Numbered from the stretch's first letter, positions 33,698-43,774 are shown. The stretch is DNA of 64,000 bases from Paenibacillus puerhi (GCF_009846885.1 NZ_WUWM01000002.1:310001-374000), one strand, 5' to 3'. The notes: generated by a model from the letters alone, not told the origin. Program-made: numbers and translations.

Positions 33698-33770
33698 CTG
33701 TCTTACTGTCTTACTGTCTTACTGTCTTACTGTCTTACTGTCTTACTGTCTTACTGTATTACCGTCTAAC
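33698..33770. repeat. 8-bp simple sequence repeat
   Basis: CTGTCTTA is repeated seven times without error (33698-33753), followed by diverging copies (CTGTATTA, CCGTCTAA). Related CTGTCTG elements flank it from 33680 and up to 33800. The array lies between the EAL gene and the transposase-like gene. Confidence 0.95.
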
Positions 33771-33955
33771 CGTCTGTTTCTCTGATTGTCTAACTGTTTA
33801 CTTGCTTTTTCAGCCCCTTTGAGGAATTATCCCCATCGCTCAGTAGGCAAAATATAAAAGGAAAGATTGATAGAAAAGCAAATATATGTTATATTATATA
33901 GGAACAAATGTTCTTATTTTTTCCAACAATGTCGTAAAGGAACGGGGGGACGTGC

Positions 33956-34864
33956 ATGGAAAAGAACGCTATGGACTTTGATTATTTCCGCCGGTTTTAT
34001 GCAGACGAAGCAGCCTGCGAGAACACCCTGTTCTCAGCCAAGTGGCCCAACGGTTTTACGTGTAGCTTGTGCGGGCATCAGCATGCCTACCGGATCCGTA
34101 CGCGGCGGTTGCCGCTATTCGAATGCAGACACTGTGCGTTCCAAGAATCTTTGATTGCCGGAACTGTGATGGAAGGCAGTAAAACAGCTCTAAGCAAATG
34201 GTTTATGGCCATCTTTCTTGTATCGGATACTTCTTGCAGCATAAATGCCCGTCAACTCAGCTCTATCATTGAGGTCACCTACAAAACCGCATGGCTCATC
34301 CTGCACAAGCTTCGTCATGCCATAACCCTATCCAATGACCAGAAGCTATTAGCGGGCATTGTTCGAGTCAATGTCGCCTCGTATGGCCGTCCCCGGTATT
34401 GCAGCAGCGTTCAGCATCCTCGTCAGCAGCTGCTTTTTATCGGCGCAGCCCTGGATGATAGCGGCGATCCTGTTCATCTTAAGATAAAGAAAGTGCCTGC
34501 TGAGCATTCGAATGGCAACTCCGTTCGCTCCAGTGGTAAAGAACACTTCAACAAGAGCTGTATCTCCCCCAGGCAAACCGAATCCGAGTTCGTGACGGCC
34601 CCATTCAGCCCGAAGCGTTTTCGCGATTTGCATGCAATCGCCCTTATAGCCGGTAGTTGGCTTAATCGAACCTTTCATGGTATCGGCCCTAAGCATCTGC
34701 AGGCATATCTGGAAGAATTCACTTACCGGTACATGCTTTCCAGATCAGACCGCTCTCCCTTTTCATCGCTCTTGAATCTAATGGCCGCTTCGCCTCGAAC
34801 CACTTATTTCCGGATCGTCCATCCGGGCTTCTTTTCCACAGGCATGGCTTCTCCTGCTGGATAA
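33956..34864 (+). CDS. IS1595-type transposase homologue, probably inactive or domesticated
   Basis: The 302-residue protein has the IS1595 layout: an N-terminal zinc ribbon (CSLCGHQHAYRI, then FECRHCAFQESL), LIAGTVMEGSKTALSKWF, TYKTAWLILHKLR, and the C-terminal block KHLQAYLEEFTYRYM. Where active members have VEVDE(T)YVGG with the first catalytic Asp, this one has VRVNVASYG. The His-Ser-x-Gly-x-Phe segment is also altered (SSGKEHFN). No terminal inverted repeats or target duplication are evident. RBS AAAGGAACGGGGGG is well placed, so the gene may be expressed. A dead IS element is the alternative. Confidence 0.75.
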   Translation: MEKNAMDFDYFRRFYADEAACENTLFSAKWPNGFTCSLCGHQHAYRIRTRRLPLFECRHCAFQESLIAGTVMEGSKTALSKWFMAIFLVSDTSCSINARQLSSIIEVTYKTAWLILHKLRHAITLSNDQKLLAGIVRVNVASYGRPRYCSSVQHPRQQLLFIGAALDDSGDPVHLKIKKVPAEHSNGNSVRSSGKEHFNKSCISPRQTESEFVTAPFSPKRFRDLHAIALIAGSWLNRTFHGIGPKHLQAYLEEFTYRYMLSRSDRSPFSSLLNLMAASPRTTYFRIVHPGFFSTGMASPAG

Positions 34865-34978
34865 GCTTTGTTTTTTCTTGAACCCACATAACGATATCCT
34901 GAACGGCGCTATTTAGCAGGAACTAGCCAGGTGCTACTTTCTTTCAGAGAAAGCTAATTCGATTATCGTTCTTCTATG

Positions 34979-35287
34979 AGGTCATATGAGCGTTCATTCA
35001 GCGGGTCACATTAGTGTTCTTTCATTGGGTCATATAAGCGAATCTTTCACTGGGCACATTAGCGTTCTTTCGTTGGGTCATATTAGCCATCATTCATTGG
35101 TTATATCCGTGTTCATTCATTGCTCACATTAGCGTCATTCATTGGTTACATTTGTGTTCATTCATTGGCTCACCTTAGCGATCATTCATTGGTTACATTT
35201 GTGTTCATTCTTTGGCTCACCTTAGCGTTCTGTCATTGGGTCACATTAGCATTCTTTCATTGGAAACTTTAGCATTCTTTTATTTGT
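34979..35287. repeat. 24-bp tandem array, about 13 units
   Basis: Degenerate head-to-tail units follow the consensus GGGTCACATTAGCGTTCTTT plus CATT, at 22-25 base periods. Units alternate between forms with CACATTAGCG and with TACATTTGTG in the middle. No unit contains unique spacers, so it is not CRISPR. No frame is open across it. The region from 34865 to 35640 has no gene. Confidence 0.9.
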
Positions 35288-35640
35288 CATGAACTTATGG
35301 GACCACAGGACTTTTGTGGGGGTCAGCATATTTTTGTCGATTCATATTTCTGGGGTTTGTTTAGCAAACTTTCTTTGGGCGGTCGTACCTGGATAGGAAG
35401 GGAAACTTCCGAGGACAGCTTATGGTAAGAAAGCCGTATAAGCGGTATAAATAGTCAGTCGAAGTCGAGTCCTTTCCTGAGCGATCGGGATAATCTCCAA
35501 AGGAAGTGCAAACCGACCTTACGGTCAGCCGAGCACTCAAAATCAAGCATGCTCAAAACTTAGCATCCAAGCAGCAACAGCCGTTTCTTCATAGACCGGA
35601 TTGCCAACGACCCGGCCCAGCTTAATCAAATCCAGGGAGC
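35288..35640. other. Intergenic, small inverted repeats only
   Basis: Short dyads (GTTTGCTAAACAAAC, GGAAGGGAAACTTCC, CTGACCGTAAGGTCGG) occur between 35350 and 35540. No convincing gene or known RNA was recognised. Confidence 0.35.
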
Positions 35641-35663
35641 TCAATGAACTTAATCAACTCAAT

Positions 35664-35731
35664 CAGCCCAGGCAGCCCAGGCAGCCCAGGCAGCTCAGGT
35701 CAGGTCAGGTTAAGTTAGGTCAGCACAGCAC
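35664..35731. repeat. Low-complexity tandem repeats
   Basis: Three perfect copies of CAGCCCAGG (35664-35690) and a variant are followed by repeats of TCAGG and CAGCA. The reading frame across it encodes only QPRQPRQPRQ-type sequence and is not taken as a gene. Confidence 0.85.
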
Positions 35732-35764
35732 AGCTCAACTCCCCTCTCCTCTCAGCTCATACAA

Positions 35765-35800
35765 AAGAACAGCTCTCCAAAATCCAAGAGAGCTGTTCTT
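35765..35800 (-). terminator. Terminator of the pst-phoU operon
   Basis: AAGAACAGCTCTC pairs perfectly with GAGAGCTGTTCTT, followed by TTTGTATG on the minus strand, 13 bases after the phoU stop. Confidence 0.9.
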
Positions 35801-35812
35801 CTAAAACAGAGT

Positions 35813-36472
35813 CTAAATATTCAAGTCCTTGCGCTTGCCTGTCACCATGTAAATCACACTTTCGCCTATGTTGGTTGTATGGTCGGCAACCCGCTCCAGA
35901 TATAAAGCCGACATCATAAGCTGGGACAGCTCACGGTTGCGCGATACATCGACGTTCATCAAGCCGTTAATCTCATCGACGATAGCGCTGTATTGCTTAT
36001 CTACCTCGTCATCGCGCTCAGCCAGAGATGCGGCACGGTGAATGTCACGATCGGTATAGGAGGCCAAGCTTTCGCTCAGCATTTCCTTCACCAGGACGGC
36101 CATATGGGGGATGATCTCGAGCGGCTTAACCTGCGTTTTTCCAGCCAGACGTCGAGCAATTTTGGCGATATCGACCGCATGGTCACCGATACGCTCCAAG
36201 TCGATAGCGATTTTCAGTGCTGTTCCGATTATACGAAGATCGCTAGCCATAGGCTGTTGGAGGGCAATCAATCGCAGGCAATTTTCCTCCACTTCCAGTA
36301 AAAGCTCATCGATCTGATCATCATTCTCGATAATGCGCTGAGCCAGAGCTTCATCCCGCCTGCTGAGTGCCTCAACCGCTCCTTCTATGCTGTTCTCAGC
36401 CAGACTGCCCATCTTGAGCAGTTCACTTTGCAATTCTTCCAATGCGGAATGAAAATTCGATCTTGTATCCAT
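35813..36472 (-). CDS. phoU: Phosphate transport regulator PhoU
   Basis: The 219-residue protein is two PhoU three-helix repeats with metal-binding ExxxD-type segments: LERIGDHAVDIAKIA in the first and LERVADHTTNIGESVIYM in the second. It links Pst transporter state to PhoR and limits phosphate uptake. It is the last gene of pstS-pstC-pstA-pstB-phoU, 25 bases after pstB. Confidence 0.96.
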   Translation of the reverse strand: MDTRSNFHSALEELQSELLKMGSLAENSIEGAVEALSRRDEALAQRIIENDDQIDELLLEVEENCLRLIALQQPMASDLRIIGTALKIAIDLERIGDHAVDIAKIARRLAGKTQVKPLEIIPHMAVLVKEMLSESLASYTDRDIHRAASLAERDDEVDKQYSAIVDEINGLMNVDVSRNRELSQLMMSALYLERVADHTTNIGESVIYMVTGKRKDLNI

Positions 36473-36497
36473 TCTGGCATTCGCCCCCTAGTCTTTG

Positions 36498-37253
36498 TTA
36501 TCCGAAGCGTCCCGTGATGTAATCTTCTGTGCGTTGGTCGGTCGGTGTTGTAAAGATTTTTTCCGTTTGGTCTGACTCAATCACTTCACCGTTCAGGAAA
36601 AAGGAAGTAAAGTCCGAGATACGTGCAGCCTGCTGCATATTGTGCGTGACGATGACGATCGTGTATCTGTCGCGCAGCTCGCGAATCAATTCCTCAATTT
36701 TCAGAGTGGATATCGGGTCGAGCGCAGAGGTTGGCTCATCCATAAGCAATATCCGAGGATTGACAGCCAGCGCACGCGCGATACAAAGACGCTGCTGTTG
36801 ACCACCGGACAACCCGTATGCCGACTTTTTCAGATTGCCGCTGACTTCCGTCCACAGGGCGGAGGCTTTCAGACTGGATTCCACGATGTGATCGAGCTGC
36901 TCTTTATCTTTTATGCCGTGAATGCGAGGACCATACGCAATATTATCGTATATCGATTTGGGAAACGGATTGGGCTGCTGGAACACCATCCCGATGTTTT
37001 TACGCAGCAGCTCTACGTTTACGTTGGGATCGTAAATATTTTGCCCGTCTATGTTGACTTGGCCGTCGATCTTGATGCCTTTGATCATATCGTTCATTCT
37101 ATTGAGCGTCCGCAGCAGCGTAGATTTGCCGCAGCCCGATGGACCGATAAAGGCAGTAACGGAGTTTTCAGTTATATCCATATTTACTTTCTTAAGTGCG
37201 TGAAACTCGGAGTAGTACAGATCAAGCTGCTTGATATCCACTATCGTTGCCAT
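36498..37253 (-). CDS. pstB: Phosphate ABC transporter ATPase
   Basis: The ATG at 37253 ([17 protein letters not shown]) follows GGGGGAATAG; the longer frame is unlikely. The 251-residue protein has Walker [10 protein letters not shown], the signature [16 protein letters not shown], Walker [14 protein letters not shown], and H-loop THNMQQA. Length and the sequence [20 protein letters not shown] are typical of PstB. It energises phosphate import by PstCA. Confidence 0.97.
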   Translation of the reverse strand: MATIVDIKQLDLYYSEFHALKKVNMDITENSVTAFIGPSGCGKSTLLRTLNRMNDMIKGIKIDGQVNIDGQNIYDPNVNVELLRKNIGMVFQQPNPFPKSIYDNIAYGPRIHGIKDKEQLDHIVESSLKASALWTEVSGNLKKSAYGLSGGQQQRLCIARALAVNPRILLMDEPTSALDPISTLKIEELIRELRDRYTIVIVTHNMQQAARISDFTSFFLNGEVIESDQTEKIFTTPTDQRTEDYITGRFG

Positions 37254-37278
37254 GACTTCTATTCCCCCTGACCGTCTT

Positions 37279-38148
37279 CTAGAGCTTTCTCTGATACTTG
37301 TTCCGCAAGTAAATGGCGAATGCATTCATGCTGAGCAGCATGACGAGCAGCAGTATAATTCCCGCAGCGGCTACGTTCTGGAATTCGGCTTGCGGCTGGC
37401 TGGCCCAGTTAAAAATTTGAATCGGCATAACGGTGAACGTATCCAGCGGCGAGCGCGGCAGGAAAGCCACATAGGCGACGGCTCCGACTACGATCAGAGG
37501 AGCTGTCTCCCCGATAGCCCGGGACAGCGAAAGAATAGAACCGGTCAGAATACCGGGAAGGGACGATGGCAGTACGACGCGCACGATGGTTTGCCAGCGG
37601 TTGGCCCCAAGTGCAAACGACGCATTGCGCAGCGATTGCGGCACGGTCTTGATCGCCTCCTGTGAGGATACGATGATGATTGGCAGCACCAGCAGGGTCA
37701 TCGTTAATGCACCCGATAAGATACTGCGCTCGAGATGAAGCAAGCGTACAAATACCGTCAAACCTAGCAGCCCGTATACGATAGAAGGTACGCCGGCCAG
37801 GTTCGCTATATTGGTTTGGATGATCCGACTGAAGCGAGTGTCCTTCGCATATTCCTCCAGATAGATGGCTGTGGAGACCCCGATGATAAATGTCAGCGGA
37901 GCTGTGATCGCCATCAGCCAAAGCGTACCGACGAATGCAGCTAATATGCCCGCCCGTTCAGGGAGCCTCGAGGAATAGTTGCTCAGGAAATCCCAATCCA
38001 ACCAGCCGAGGCCCTGGACCAGAACTTGTATCAACAGCAAGGCAAGAGCAAGCACGCCAAAGCAGGTAGAGGCGAAATACAACCGATGGTACAGCTTGTT
38101 TTTTCGCTTGCGGCGATTGATGTGCAGAAGCGTTTCTTTGCTTTCCAT
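37279..38148 (-). CDS. pstA: Phosphate ABC transporter permease PstA
   Basis: The 289-residue protein has six membrane helices and the EAA-like coupling loop [26 protein letters not shown]. The motif RAIGETAPL is typical of PstA. Its ATG at 38148 overlaps the pstC stop (TGATG) with RBS GGGAGG. It forms the membrane channel with PstC. Confidence 0.96.
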   Translation of the reverse strand: MESKETLLHINRRKRKNKLYHRLYFASTCFGVLALALLLIQVLVQGLGWLDWDFLSNYSSRLPERAGILAAFVGTLWLMAITAPLTFIIGVSTAIYLEEYAKDTRFSRIIQTNIANLAGVPSIVYGLLGLTVFVRLLHLERSILSGALTMTLLVLPIIIVSSQEAIKTVPQSLRNASFALGANRWQTIVRVVLPSSLPGILTGSILSLSRAIGETAPLIVVGAVAYVAFLPRSPLDTFTVMPIQIFNWASQPQAEFQNVAAAGIILLLVMLLSMNAFAIYLRNKYQRKL

Positions 38149-39092
38149 CAGTATTCCTCCCTGAACTTTCTCGAGATATAGCTTGCCAGAATATTCATGA
38201 TTAGCGTCAGGACGAATAAGGTCATCCCTACCGCATAAATAGTCAAGTACTCCGTGGAGCCGTAGCGGGTATCGCCCGAGCTTACCGAAACGATATACGC
38301 CGTCAAGGTTTGCAGACTTTGCAGCGGATTATAGGCAAGCACTGCCATATTGCCCGCGGCGAGCGTCACGATCATGGTCTCCCCGATGGCTCTGGAAAGT
38401 CCCAGTACAAACGATGAAACGATCCCGGACAATGCTGCCGGAACTACTATTTTAATGGCAACCTCTAGCTTCGTGGCTCCTAAGGCATAGGCTCCGTTAC
38501 GAAGCGCGGCTGGAACGGCGACCATAGCATCCTCGCTTAGGGACGAAATAATCGGAATAATCATAATGCCTACGACGATACCAGCGCTAAGCGCATTGAA
38601 AATTTCCGTTTGCGGAATAATAAATCGGAGCACAGGCGTGACAAAGGTCAGCGCAAAAAAACCATATACAATCGTCGGGATGCCGGCGAGAATTTCCAAG
38701 ATTGGCTTTATAATATTCCGTACCTTTGCAGGTGCATATTCACTTAGATAAATGGCGCTGCCCAGTCCGATCGGTATAGCTACTATGCTCGCTATCACCG
38801 TAATCAGCAGCGTTCCTGTGATGAGCGGCAATACACCGTACTCAGGCGGCTCGAATAACGGCGTCCACTTGATGCCGGTTATGAAATCCCAGAAGCGAAC
38901 CACCCGGAAAAAGCCCACCGATTCAAAAACAAGTATAAAGACGATCCCTACCGTGGTGAGAATCGAGATAATGGCGAAAAACGCCAGTATTTTCGGAATT
39001 AATACATCTGAAGAAAGTATACGTTTTTTCTTCTTATAATTGACCTTCGAGCTGGCCGTTGTTGCTGCTATCTGTCCTGCCATTTTCTCCAT
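38148..39092 (-). CDS. pstC: Phosphate ABC transporter permease PstC
   Basis: The ATG at 39092 was preferred over 39098 because GGGGGA is six bases upstream. The 314-residue protein has six helices after a basic N-terminus (VNYKKKKRIL), the loop VPAALRNGAYALGATKLEVAIK and RAIGETMIV, as in PstC. It is separated from pstS by a hairpin that can reduce read-through. Confidence 0.95.
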   Translation of the reverse strand: MEKMAGQIAATTASSKVNYKKKKRILSSDVLIPKILAFFAIISILTTVGIVFILVFESVGFFRVVRFWDFITGIKWTPLFEPPEYGVLPLITGTLLITVIASIVAIPIGLGSAIYLSEYAPAKVRNIIKPILEILAGIPTIVYGFFALTFVTPVLRFIIPQTEIFNALSAGIVVGIMIIPIISSLSEDAMVAVPAALRNGAYALGATKLEVAIKIVVPAALSGIVSSFVLGLSRAIGETMIVTLAAGNMAVLAYNPLQSLQTLTAYIVSVSSGDTRYGSTEYLTIYAVGMTLFVLTLIMNILASYISRKFREEY

Positions 39093-39126
39093 TACCATTC
39101 CCCCGCGTAAAGCAAATGATATTGTT

Positions 39127-39175
39127 AAAAAGCCGCAACGCCCACACTGCCTGATCCGGTGAGCGTCACGGCCAG
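39127..39175 (-). terminator. Partial terminator between pstS and pstC
   Basis: GCCGTGACGCTCAC can pair with GTGTGGGCGTTGCGGC (with G-U pairs), followed by TTTTTAAC on the minus strand. Such an element would keep pstS in excess over the permease genes. Confidence 0.6.
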
Positions 39176-39186
39176 AAATTCAGTTC

Positions 39187-40179
39187 TTACTTAATAGATT
39201 CCAGGTTTTTGCTAGCGACTTCTTTCGGAAGCCTGATGTACTTCACGGCTTCGACAAGCTTAGCGCCTTCTTCGCTGTTATAGTACTTAATGAATTCTTT
39301 GACATGAGCTTGCTCCAACGCTTTCTTCGAAGGATAAATATAGATGTAACGGGAAAGCGGTGCATAAGTCATTTTCTCAATCGTATCATGGTTCGGCAAT
39401 ACGGCAGCTGCGCTTGCATCCTTCTTAATGCCAACTGCATTCAGCTTGTCTTCGTTTTCTTTATAGTAGGAAAAGCCGAAGTATCCGAGGGAGAATTCAT
39501 CCCCTGCAACACCTTTTACGAGTACGTTATCGTCTTCGGAAGCTGTGTAGTCCGAACGGGATTCTTTAGCTTTGCCATTGATGGCTTCTGTGAAAAATTC
39601 GAACGTACCCGAAGCCGTTCCTGGACCGTACAGCTTGATTTCTTTATCCGGCCATTCTGGACGAACCTCGTTCCATTTCTTGATCTTGCTGTCCTTGCTC
39701 CAAATTTTCTTGAGCTCTTCTACCGTCATTTCCTTGGCAAATGTGTTCTTCTTGTTTACAACAACCGTTACGCCGTCAAGAGCTATAGGCATTTCAATTG
39801 CTTCTGTATTTTGCTTGGTTTTAAGCTCTTCCAGCTCTTCCTTCTTGAAGGTACGGGACATGTCTGCGATATCGATCTCGCCGGCAATCAGTTTTTTGGC
39901 GCCGTTACCCGACCCCGACTCACCGACAGTAATTTTAACGTCTTTATTTTTTTTCATAAATTCTTCCGCGATTGCCTGGGAAATCGGGAACACCGTGGAG
40001 GAACCGTCAATTTTGATTTCGCCTTTCAAGCTGGAAGCTGCAGGAGGAGCTTCTTTGGCTGGCGCGGGCGCAGGAGTAGTACCGCTGCCTTGTGTTGGGT
40101 TTTCCGTTTTTGTACCACATGCTGCCAGGGATAGTGCCAATACTGTTGCAGTTACTGCCAACGTACTTTTCTTAAACAA
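39187..40179 (-). CDS. pstS: Phosphate-binding lipoprotein PstS
   Basis: The TTG at 40179 is eight bases after AAGGAG and gives MFKKSTLAVTATVLALSLAACG, a lipoprotein signal with lipobox LAAC. The mature domain carries phosphate-binding segments IDGSSTVFPISQA, GESGSGNGAKKLIAGEIDIADMSR and GPGTASGTFEFFTEA. A GTG at 40188 overlaps the RBS and is less likely. It captures phosphate at the cell surface for PstCAB. The Pho box at 40237 predicts PhoP activation under phosphate limitation. Confidence 0.96.
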   Translation of the reverse strand: MFKKSTLAVTATVLALSLAACGTKTENPTQGSGTTPAPAPAKEAPPAASSLKGEIKIDGSSTVFPISQAIAEEFMKKNKDVKITVGESGSGNGAKKLIAGEIDIADMSRTFKKEELEELKTKQNTEAIEMPIALDGVTVVVNKKNTFAKEMTVEELKKIWSKDSKIKKWNEVRPEWPDKEIKLYGPGTASGTFEFFTEAINGKAKESRSDYTASEDDNVLVKGVAGDEFSLGYFGFSYYKENEDKLNAVGIKKDASAAAVLPNHDTIEKMTYAPLSRYIYIYPSKKALEQAHVKEFIKYYNSEEGAKLVEAVKYIRLPKEVASKNLESIK

Positions 40180-40236
40180 CTTGACCACTCCTTAAGTGTT
40201 TGTGTTTTGCTCACAATTGCAATGTTACAGCTCTAA

Positions 40237-40275
40237 TGTTTTCGCTAATTCACTCCTTTGTTAACGCAATGTTAA
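40237..40275 (-). promoter_or_regulatory. Pho box upstream of pstS
   Basis: TTAACA-type repeats lie on the minus strand at 40270-40275 and 40259-40264 (11 bases apart), and AAAACA lies at 40237-40242, another 22 bases on. The 11-base periodicity of TT(A/T)ACA is the PhoP binding pattern of Bacillus. PhoP is encoded at 43838. Confidence 0.75.
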
Positions 40276-40445
40276 AAATCACGAAATCTATGAATTCTTC
40301 TGATCAATCGTGGTCCTAGTCTGGAAGACCCTGATAATATTTACAGTGCGTTTACGCAATCCGTACATAGACTTAATTTTTGGATCGTACAATAGTCATG
40401 CATCCCTTGTTTGGTTATCATTTTATTACATTAGGAGGAACTCAC

Positions 40446-42416
40446 GTGATTACTAGAATCAAGTCTCTGCCTGTATGGCATTTGACGCTGCAAGCCAAGC
40501 TGATTCTCAGCTTCGTGGTCTTGCTCGCGATCTTCGCTGGTGTGTCCGCCTATCATAGAAGCCAGGTGAACGGGATACACGATCAAGTCCTACATCAGAA
40601 TCATGAGATGCAGAAACAGCAGCTGGCACTGGAGTTGAAAATTAAGACGAATGAAATTGACGCGATTAAATCCGGATTTCTTATCTCAAGAAATGAAGCT
40701 CTGATAGAAACATTTGAAAGCAGTAAGTTGGATTTCTACGCCCTCGTGGAGCAGATCGCTTCGACAGCCTCCAATGCAGACCAACGGAAGTGGAGTGCGC
40801 GCCTGAAAAATACATCCACTGAATATACGGCCACCTTCGATTCTGCCGTGACTATTGTCAGAGACAAAAGCTTATCGCTGGCAGACATGAACGACCAATT
40901 AGCCAAGCTTCATGAATTGTCCCAGGTACATAAGGAGTATATATTCGAACTGGTCGACCAATTTAACCAGGCCTACGCCCAGGATGTCGAGGCGGCAGTG
41001 GCCAGCTCCTCTTCTTATGTAGCCGCCTCATTGAATACGTCCCTTCTGTCTTTAGCCGCCGTGCTGATTCTTAGTTCGGTTGTAGCCGTCATCCTGATCC
41101 GTTCGTTCTCAAGACCTATCAAGCGTCTTCAGGAGGCCGTCAAACGGATCGCTCAAGGAGACCTAAGTCAGACGATTAACCATACTTCCCGTGATGAACT
41201 TGGCAATCTAAGCCGTGACTTCGATCATATGGTCGAGCAGGTTCGAACGATGCTCGCCAACACGAAGCGGATCGCTTCCACGCTATCCGGGCATTCGGAA
41301 ACGTTTCGCAAATTCTCCGGTTCCACCGCGGCAGCTAACCGCGATATTGTCCGGGCTATTCAGGAGATCTCCTCAGGCACCGAAAAGCAGGCTAGGCATA
41401 CCGAGCACAGCTCCATATCTATCGCTGAGCTGTCGAGCCAAGTACAGGAAATTGCACGCATAACAGAGATCATGCAGCGCAAAAGCCGGGAGGCCGCCTT
41501 CAATACGTATACCGGCTCGGAATCAATGGCAGGTCTGAAAACGGCCGCGCAGCATTCTGAAGGCGTCTTGCAGCAAGTGTTCGCCTCCATGGATACGCTG
41601 TCGAAAAGCTCGGCCCAAATAGGTAAAATCGTCAGTACGATTACCGAAATCTCGACGCAGACGAACGTATTGGCCTTGAATGCCGCGATTGAGGCGGCGC
41701 GTGCGGGAGTCCACGGCAAAGGCTTCTCGGTTATTGCGGAGGAGGTCCGCCTGCTGTCCGGCCAAACGAACGAATCCTCCAAGCAAATCGGCGTCATCGT
41801 GAAATCGCTGGCTTACCAGATTGGAGAGCTCGAAGCCATCCTAAGCGCAGCAAGGCAATCCTTCGAGCTTCAAAACGGAAAGATGGAGGAAAGCTCCACC
41901 GCTTTCCAAGACATCCGCCAGTCCATGGACGAGCTTAACGGACATATTACGCTGATTCATGAACGCATCGCGGCTGCAGATGTAAAAAACAACGAGCTGG
42001 TGCATTCCATCCAGCATGTTGCCGGTATTTCTCAGGAAACCGCAGCAGGCGTAGAAGAAGTCAACTCTTCCTCGCTCCAGCAGGATGCAGCGATTCATCA
42101 AATCGCCAGAGGAGCAGATGATATGAGGCTTCTCGCTCAGCAATTATTCGATGAAATGAGTACATTTAAGATCGGGGAAGAACATGGAGAGACAGAGGAA
42201 GTACTTGCTGCGGGGAATCATGACTCGGATCCGGCTCTCAGAGCTTCCCAAGATGTAGCCATCATCCATCAAATTGAGGAGTATCAACAGCCTGAGGAAC
42301 ATCATGTAGAAAAACTTATTGTGGAGGAGCCTTCTTCGGAAGAGCAAAGGTCCGCAGAAGTCAAACAGGAGGAGAGCAAGCAAGAAGACGCGGAGAAGAA
42401 ACTGATCCCAGTATAG
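40446..42416 (+). CDS. Methyl-accepting chemotaxis protein
   Basis: The GTG at 40446 follows AGGAGG. The 656-residue protein has TM1 (residues 19-37), a helical ligand-binding region of about 160 residues resembling a four-helix bundle, TM2 near 200-220, a HAMP domain ([20 protein letters not shown]) and a cytoplasmic signalling domain with the conserved tip [20 protein letters not shown]. The Glu-rich tail lacks a CheR-type pentapeptide. It reports an unknown ligand to CheA. It lies between the Pho and pst genes, but no direct link to phosphate sensing is visible. Confidence 0.93.
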   Translation: MITRIKSLPVWHLTLQAKLILSFVVLLAIFAGVSAYHRSQVNGIHDQVLHQNHEMQKQQLALELKIKTNEIDAIKSGFLISRNEALIETFESSKLDFYALVEQIASTASNADQRKWSARLKNTSTEYTATFDSAVTIVRDKSLSLADMNDQLAKLHELSQVHKEYIFELVDQFNQAYAQDVEAAVASSSSYVAASLNTSLLSLAAVLILSSVVAVILIRSFSRPIKRLQEAVKRIAQGDLSQTINHTSRDELGNLSRDFDHMVEQVRTMLANTKRIASTLSGHSETFRKFSGSTAAANRDIVRAIQEISSGTEKQARHTEHSSISIAELSSQVQEIARITEIMQRKSREAAFNTYTGSESMAGLKTAAQHSEGVLQQVFASMDTLSKSSAQIGKIVSTITEISTQTNVLALNAAIEAARAGVHGKGFSVIAEEVRLLSGQTNESSKQIGVIVKSLAYQIGELEAILSAARQSFELQNGKMEESSTAFQDIRQSMDELNGHITLIHERIAAADVKNNELVHSIQHVAGISQETAAGVEEVNSSSLQQDAAIHQIARGADDMRLLAQQLFDEMSTFKIGEEHGETEEVLAAGNHDSDPALRASQDVAIIHQIEEYQQPEEHHVEKLIVEEPSSEEQRSAEVKQEESKQEDAEKKLIPV

Positions 42417-42446
42417 GGTAGGCTTTGCTTAACTCCCCGCTTGAGA

Positions 42447-42500
42447 AAGAACGTACCTGATGCTGCGATCAAGCCGCAGTAAGAGGTACGTTCTTCTTTG
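42447..42500 (+). terminator. Terminator after the chemoreceptor gene
   Basis: AAGAACGTACCT and AGGTACGTTCTT form a perfect outer stem with an inner TGCGATC/GCCGCA-like stem, followed by CTTTGT. Confidence 0.85.
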
Positions 42501-42516
42501 TCGTTAGAGGCGTATG

Positions 42517-43608
42517 CTAAGCCTCATTATGGAAGTAAATCGCCTTCCCGGTACGGGACGATTCGTAAATAGCCTCCAAAATCTCCGATACGACACAAGC
42601 TTGCTCCGGTGTGACGACCGGATCGATATCCTTCTCGATCGCTTCCAGCCACAGCTTGGCCTCCAGGTCGGCAGGGCTTTCTTTGGAGCCGTCGTAGAAA
42701 TCAACGCCCTTGGCATCCAGCTGGATTTCATTAGCAAACAACCGGCTGTGCTTTTCCCCATTGATGCGCAGCCCGTCCCACATATCGGCGCCGCCTTCGG
42801 TACCGCATAGCGTTGTTTTCGCTTCGCCGGTCTGCAGCAGATTCAGTGCCCAGCTGGACTCCAGCATGATCGTTGCCCCGTTCTCCATCGTGATCATGCC
42901 GAAGGCGGAGTCCTCTACCGTAAATTGCTTCGGGTCCCACGGCCCCCAGGCGTTGGCCGCATTTTCCTTCTGCGACAGCTTATGAAAAGCAGTGCCGAGC
43001 ACAGCCTTCGGCTTATAATTGTCCATCATCCACAAAGTCAGGTCCAGCGCATGGGTCCCGATATCGATGAGCGGGCCCCCGCCCTGCTTCTCCTCATCGA
43101 GAAATACACCCCATGTCGGTACGGCTCGGCGCCTGATGGCATGCGCTTTCGCATAATAAATGTCGCCCAGCTCGCCATCCCGGCATACCTGCTTCAGGAA
43201 CTGGCTGTCCGGACGGAAGCGGTTCTGGTAGCCGACCGTCAGCTTTTTGCCGGTCCGCTTGGCCGCTTCCACCATCCTTCTGGCATCGGCTGCGGTTTTC
43301 GCCATCGGCTTTTCGCACATGACATGCTTGCCCGATTCCAGGGATGCGATCGTAATCTCCGCATGGGAGTCATTAGGGGTGCAAATATGTACAACATCTA
43401 GACTGGAATCCTGAAGCAGCTCCCGATAGTCCGTATACACCTTCGCGCCGTCGGCCCCGAACTTCGTCGCCGCATCCCGGGCACGGTCCTCTTCAATATC
43501 GCAAAAAGCGACCAGCTCCGCATTCGGCTGGTTGTTCAGGGCAGGCATATGCTTGCCGAAAGCAATCCCCCCGCAGCCAATTATTCCGATTCTAAACACT
43601 TTTGACAT
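42517..43608 (-). CDS. Gfo/Idh/MocA-family oxidoreductase
   Basis: The ATG at 43608 follows GAGGAG. The 363-residue protein begins with the Rossmann motif IGIIGCGGIAFGKHMPAL, then HICTPNDSHAEI, the catalytic-type KHVMCEKPMAKT (Lys of EKP) and a C-terminal domain with GGGPLIDIGTHALDLTLWMM (Asp and His). Members oxidise or reduce sugars and inositols with NAD(P). The substrate cannot be told. Confidence 0.9.
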   Translation of the reverse strand: MSKVFRIGIIGCGGIAFGKHMPALNNQPNAELVAFCDIEEDRARDAATKFGADGAKVYTDYRELLQDSSLDVVHICTPNDSHAEITIASLESGKHVMCEKPMAKTAADARRMVEAAKRTGKKLTVGYQNRFRPDSQFLKQVCRDGELGDIYYAKAHAIRRRAVPTWGVFLDEEKQGGGPLIDIGTHALDLTLWMMDNYKPKAVLGTAFHKLSQKENAANAWGPWDPKQFTVEDSAFGMITMENGATIMLESSWALNLLQTGEAKTTLCGTEGGADMWDGLRINGEKHSRLFANEIQLDAKGVDFYDGSKESPADLEAKLWLEAIEKDIDPVVTPEQACVVSEILEAIYESSRTGKAIYFHNEA

Positions 43609-43774
43609 CCTTAGCTCCTCCTCCACTCGTAACGGATATGACGCTTGTCTCCTAACAAAGCGCAATATGTTTAGTATAGGCAATAGGCTGAAAAAAGATA
43701 TGCCGGATTTGGCTTTGTTTGCATGCGATTCTGTCCTTGGGATGACCGGCGGTCCGGCGGAAGGCCGTTGGGAA

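Noticed and set aside
34979-35287. CRISPR array
   Set aside because: Units are contiguous, degenerate copies with no unique spacers and no cas genes in the window.
35601-35804. 67-residue ORF
   Set aside because: It is translated low-complexity repeat DNA (QPRQPRQPRQ) without a good RBS or any fold-like pattern.
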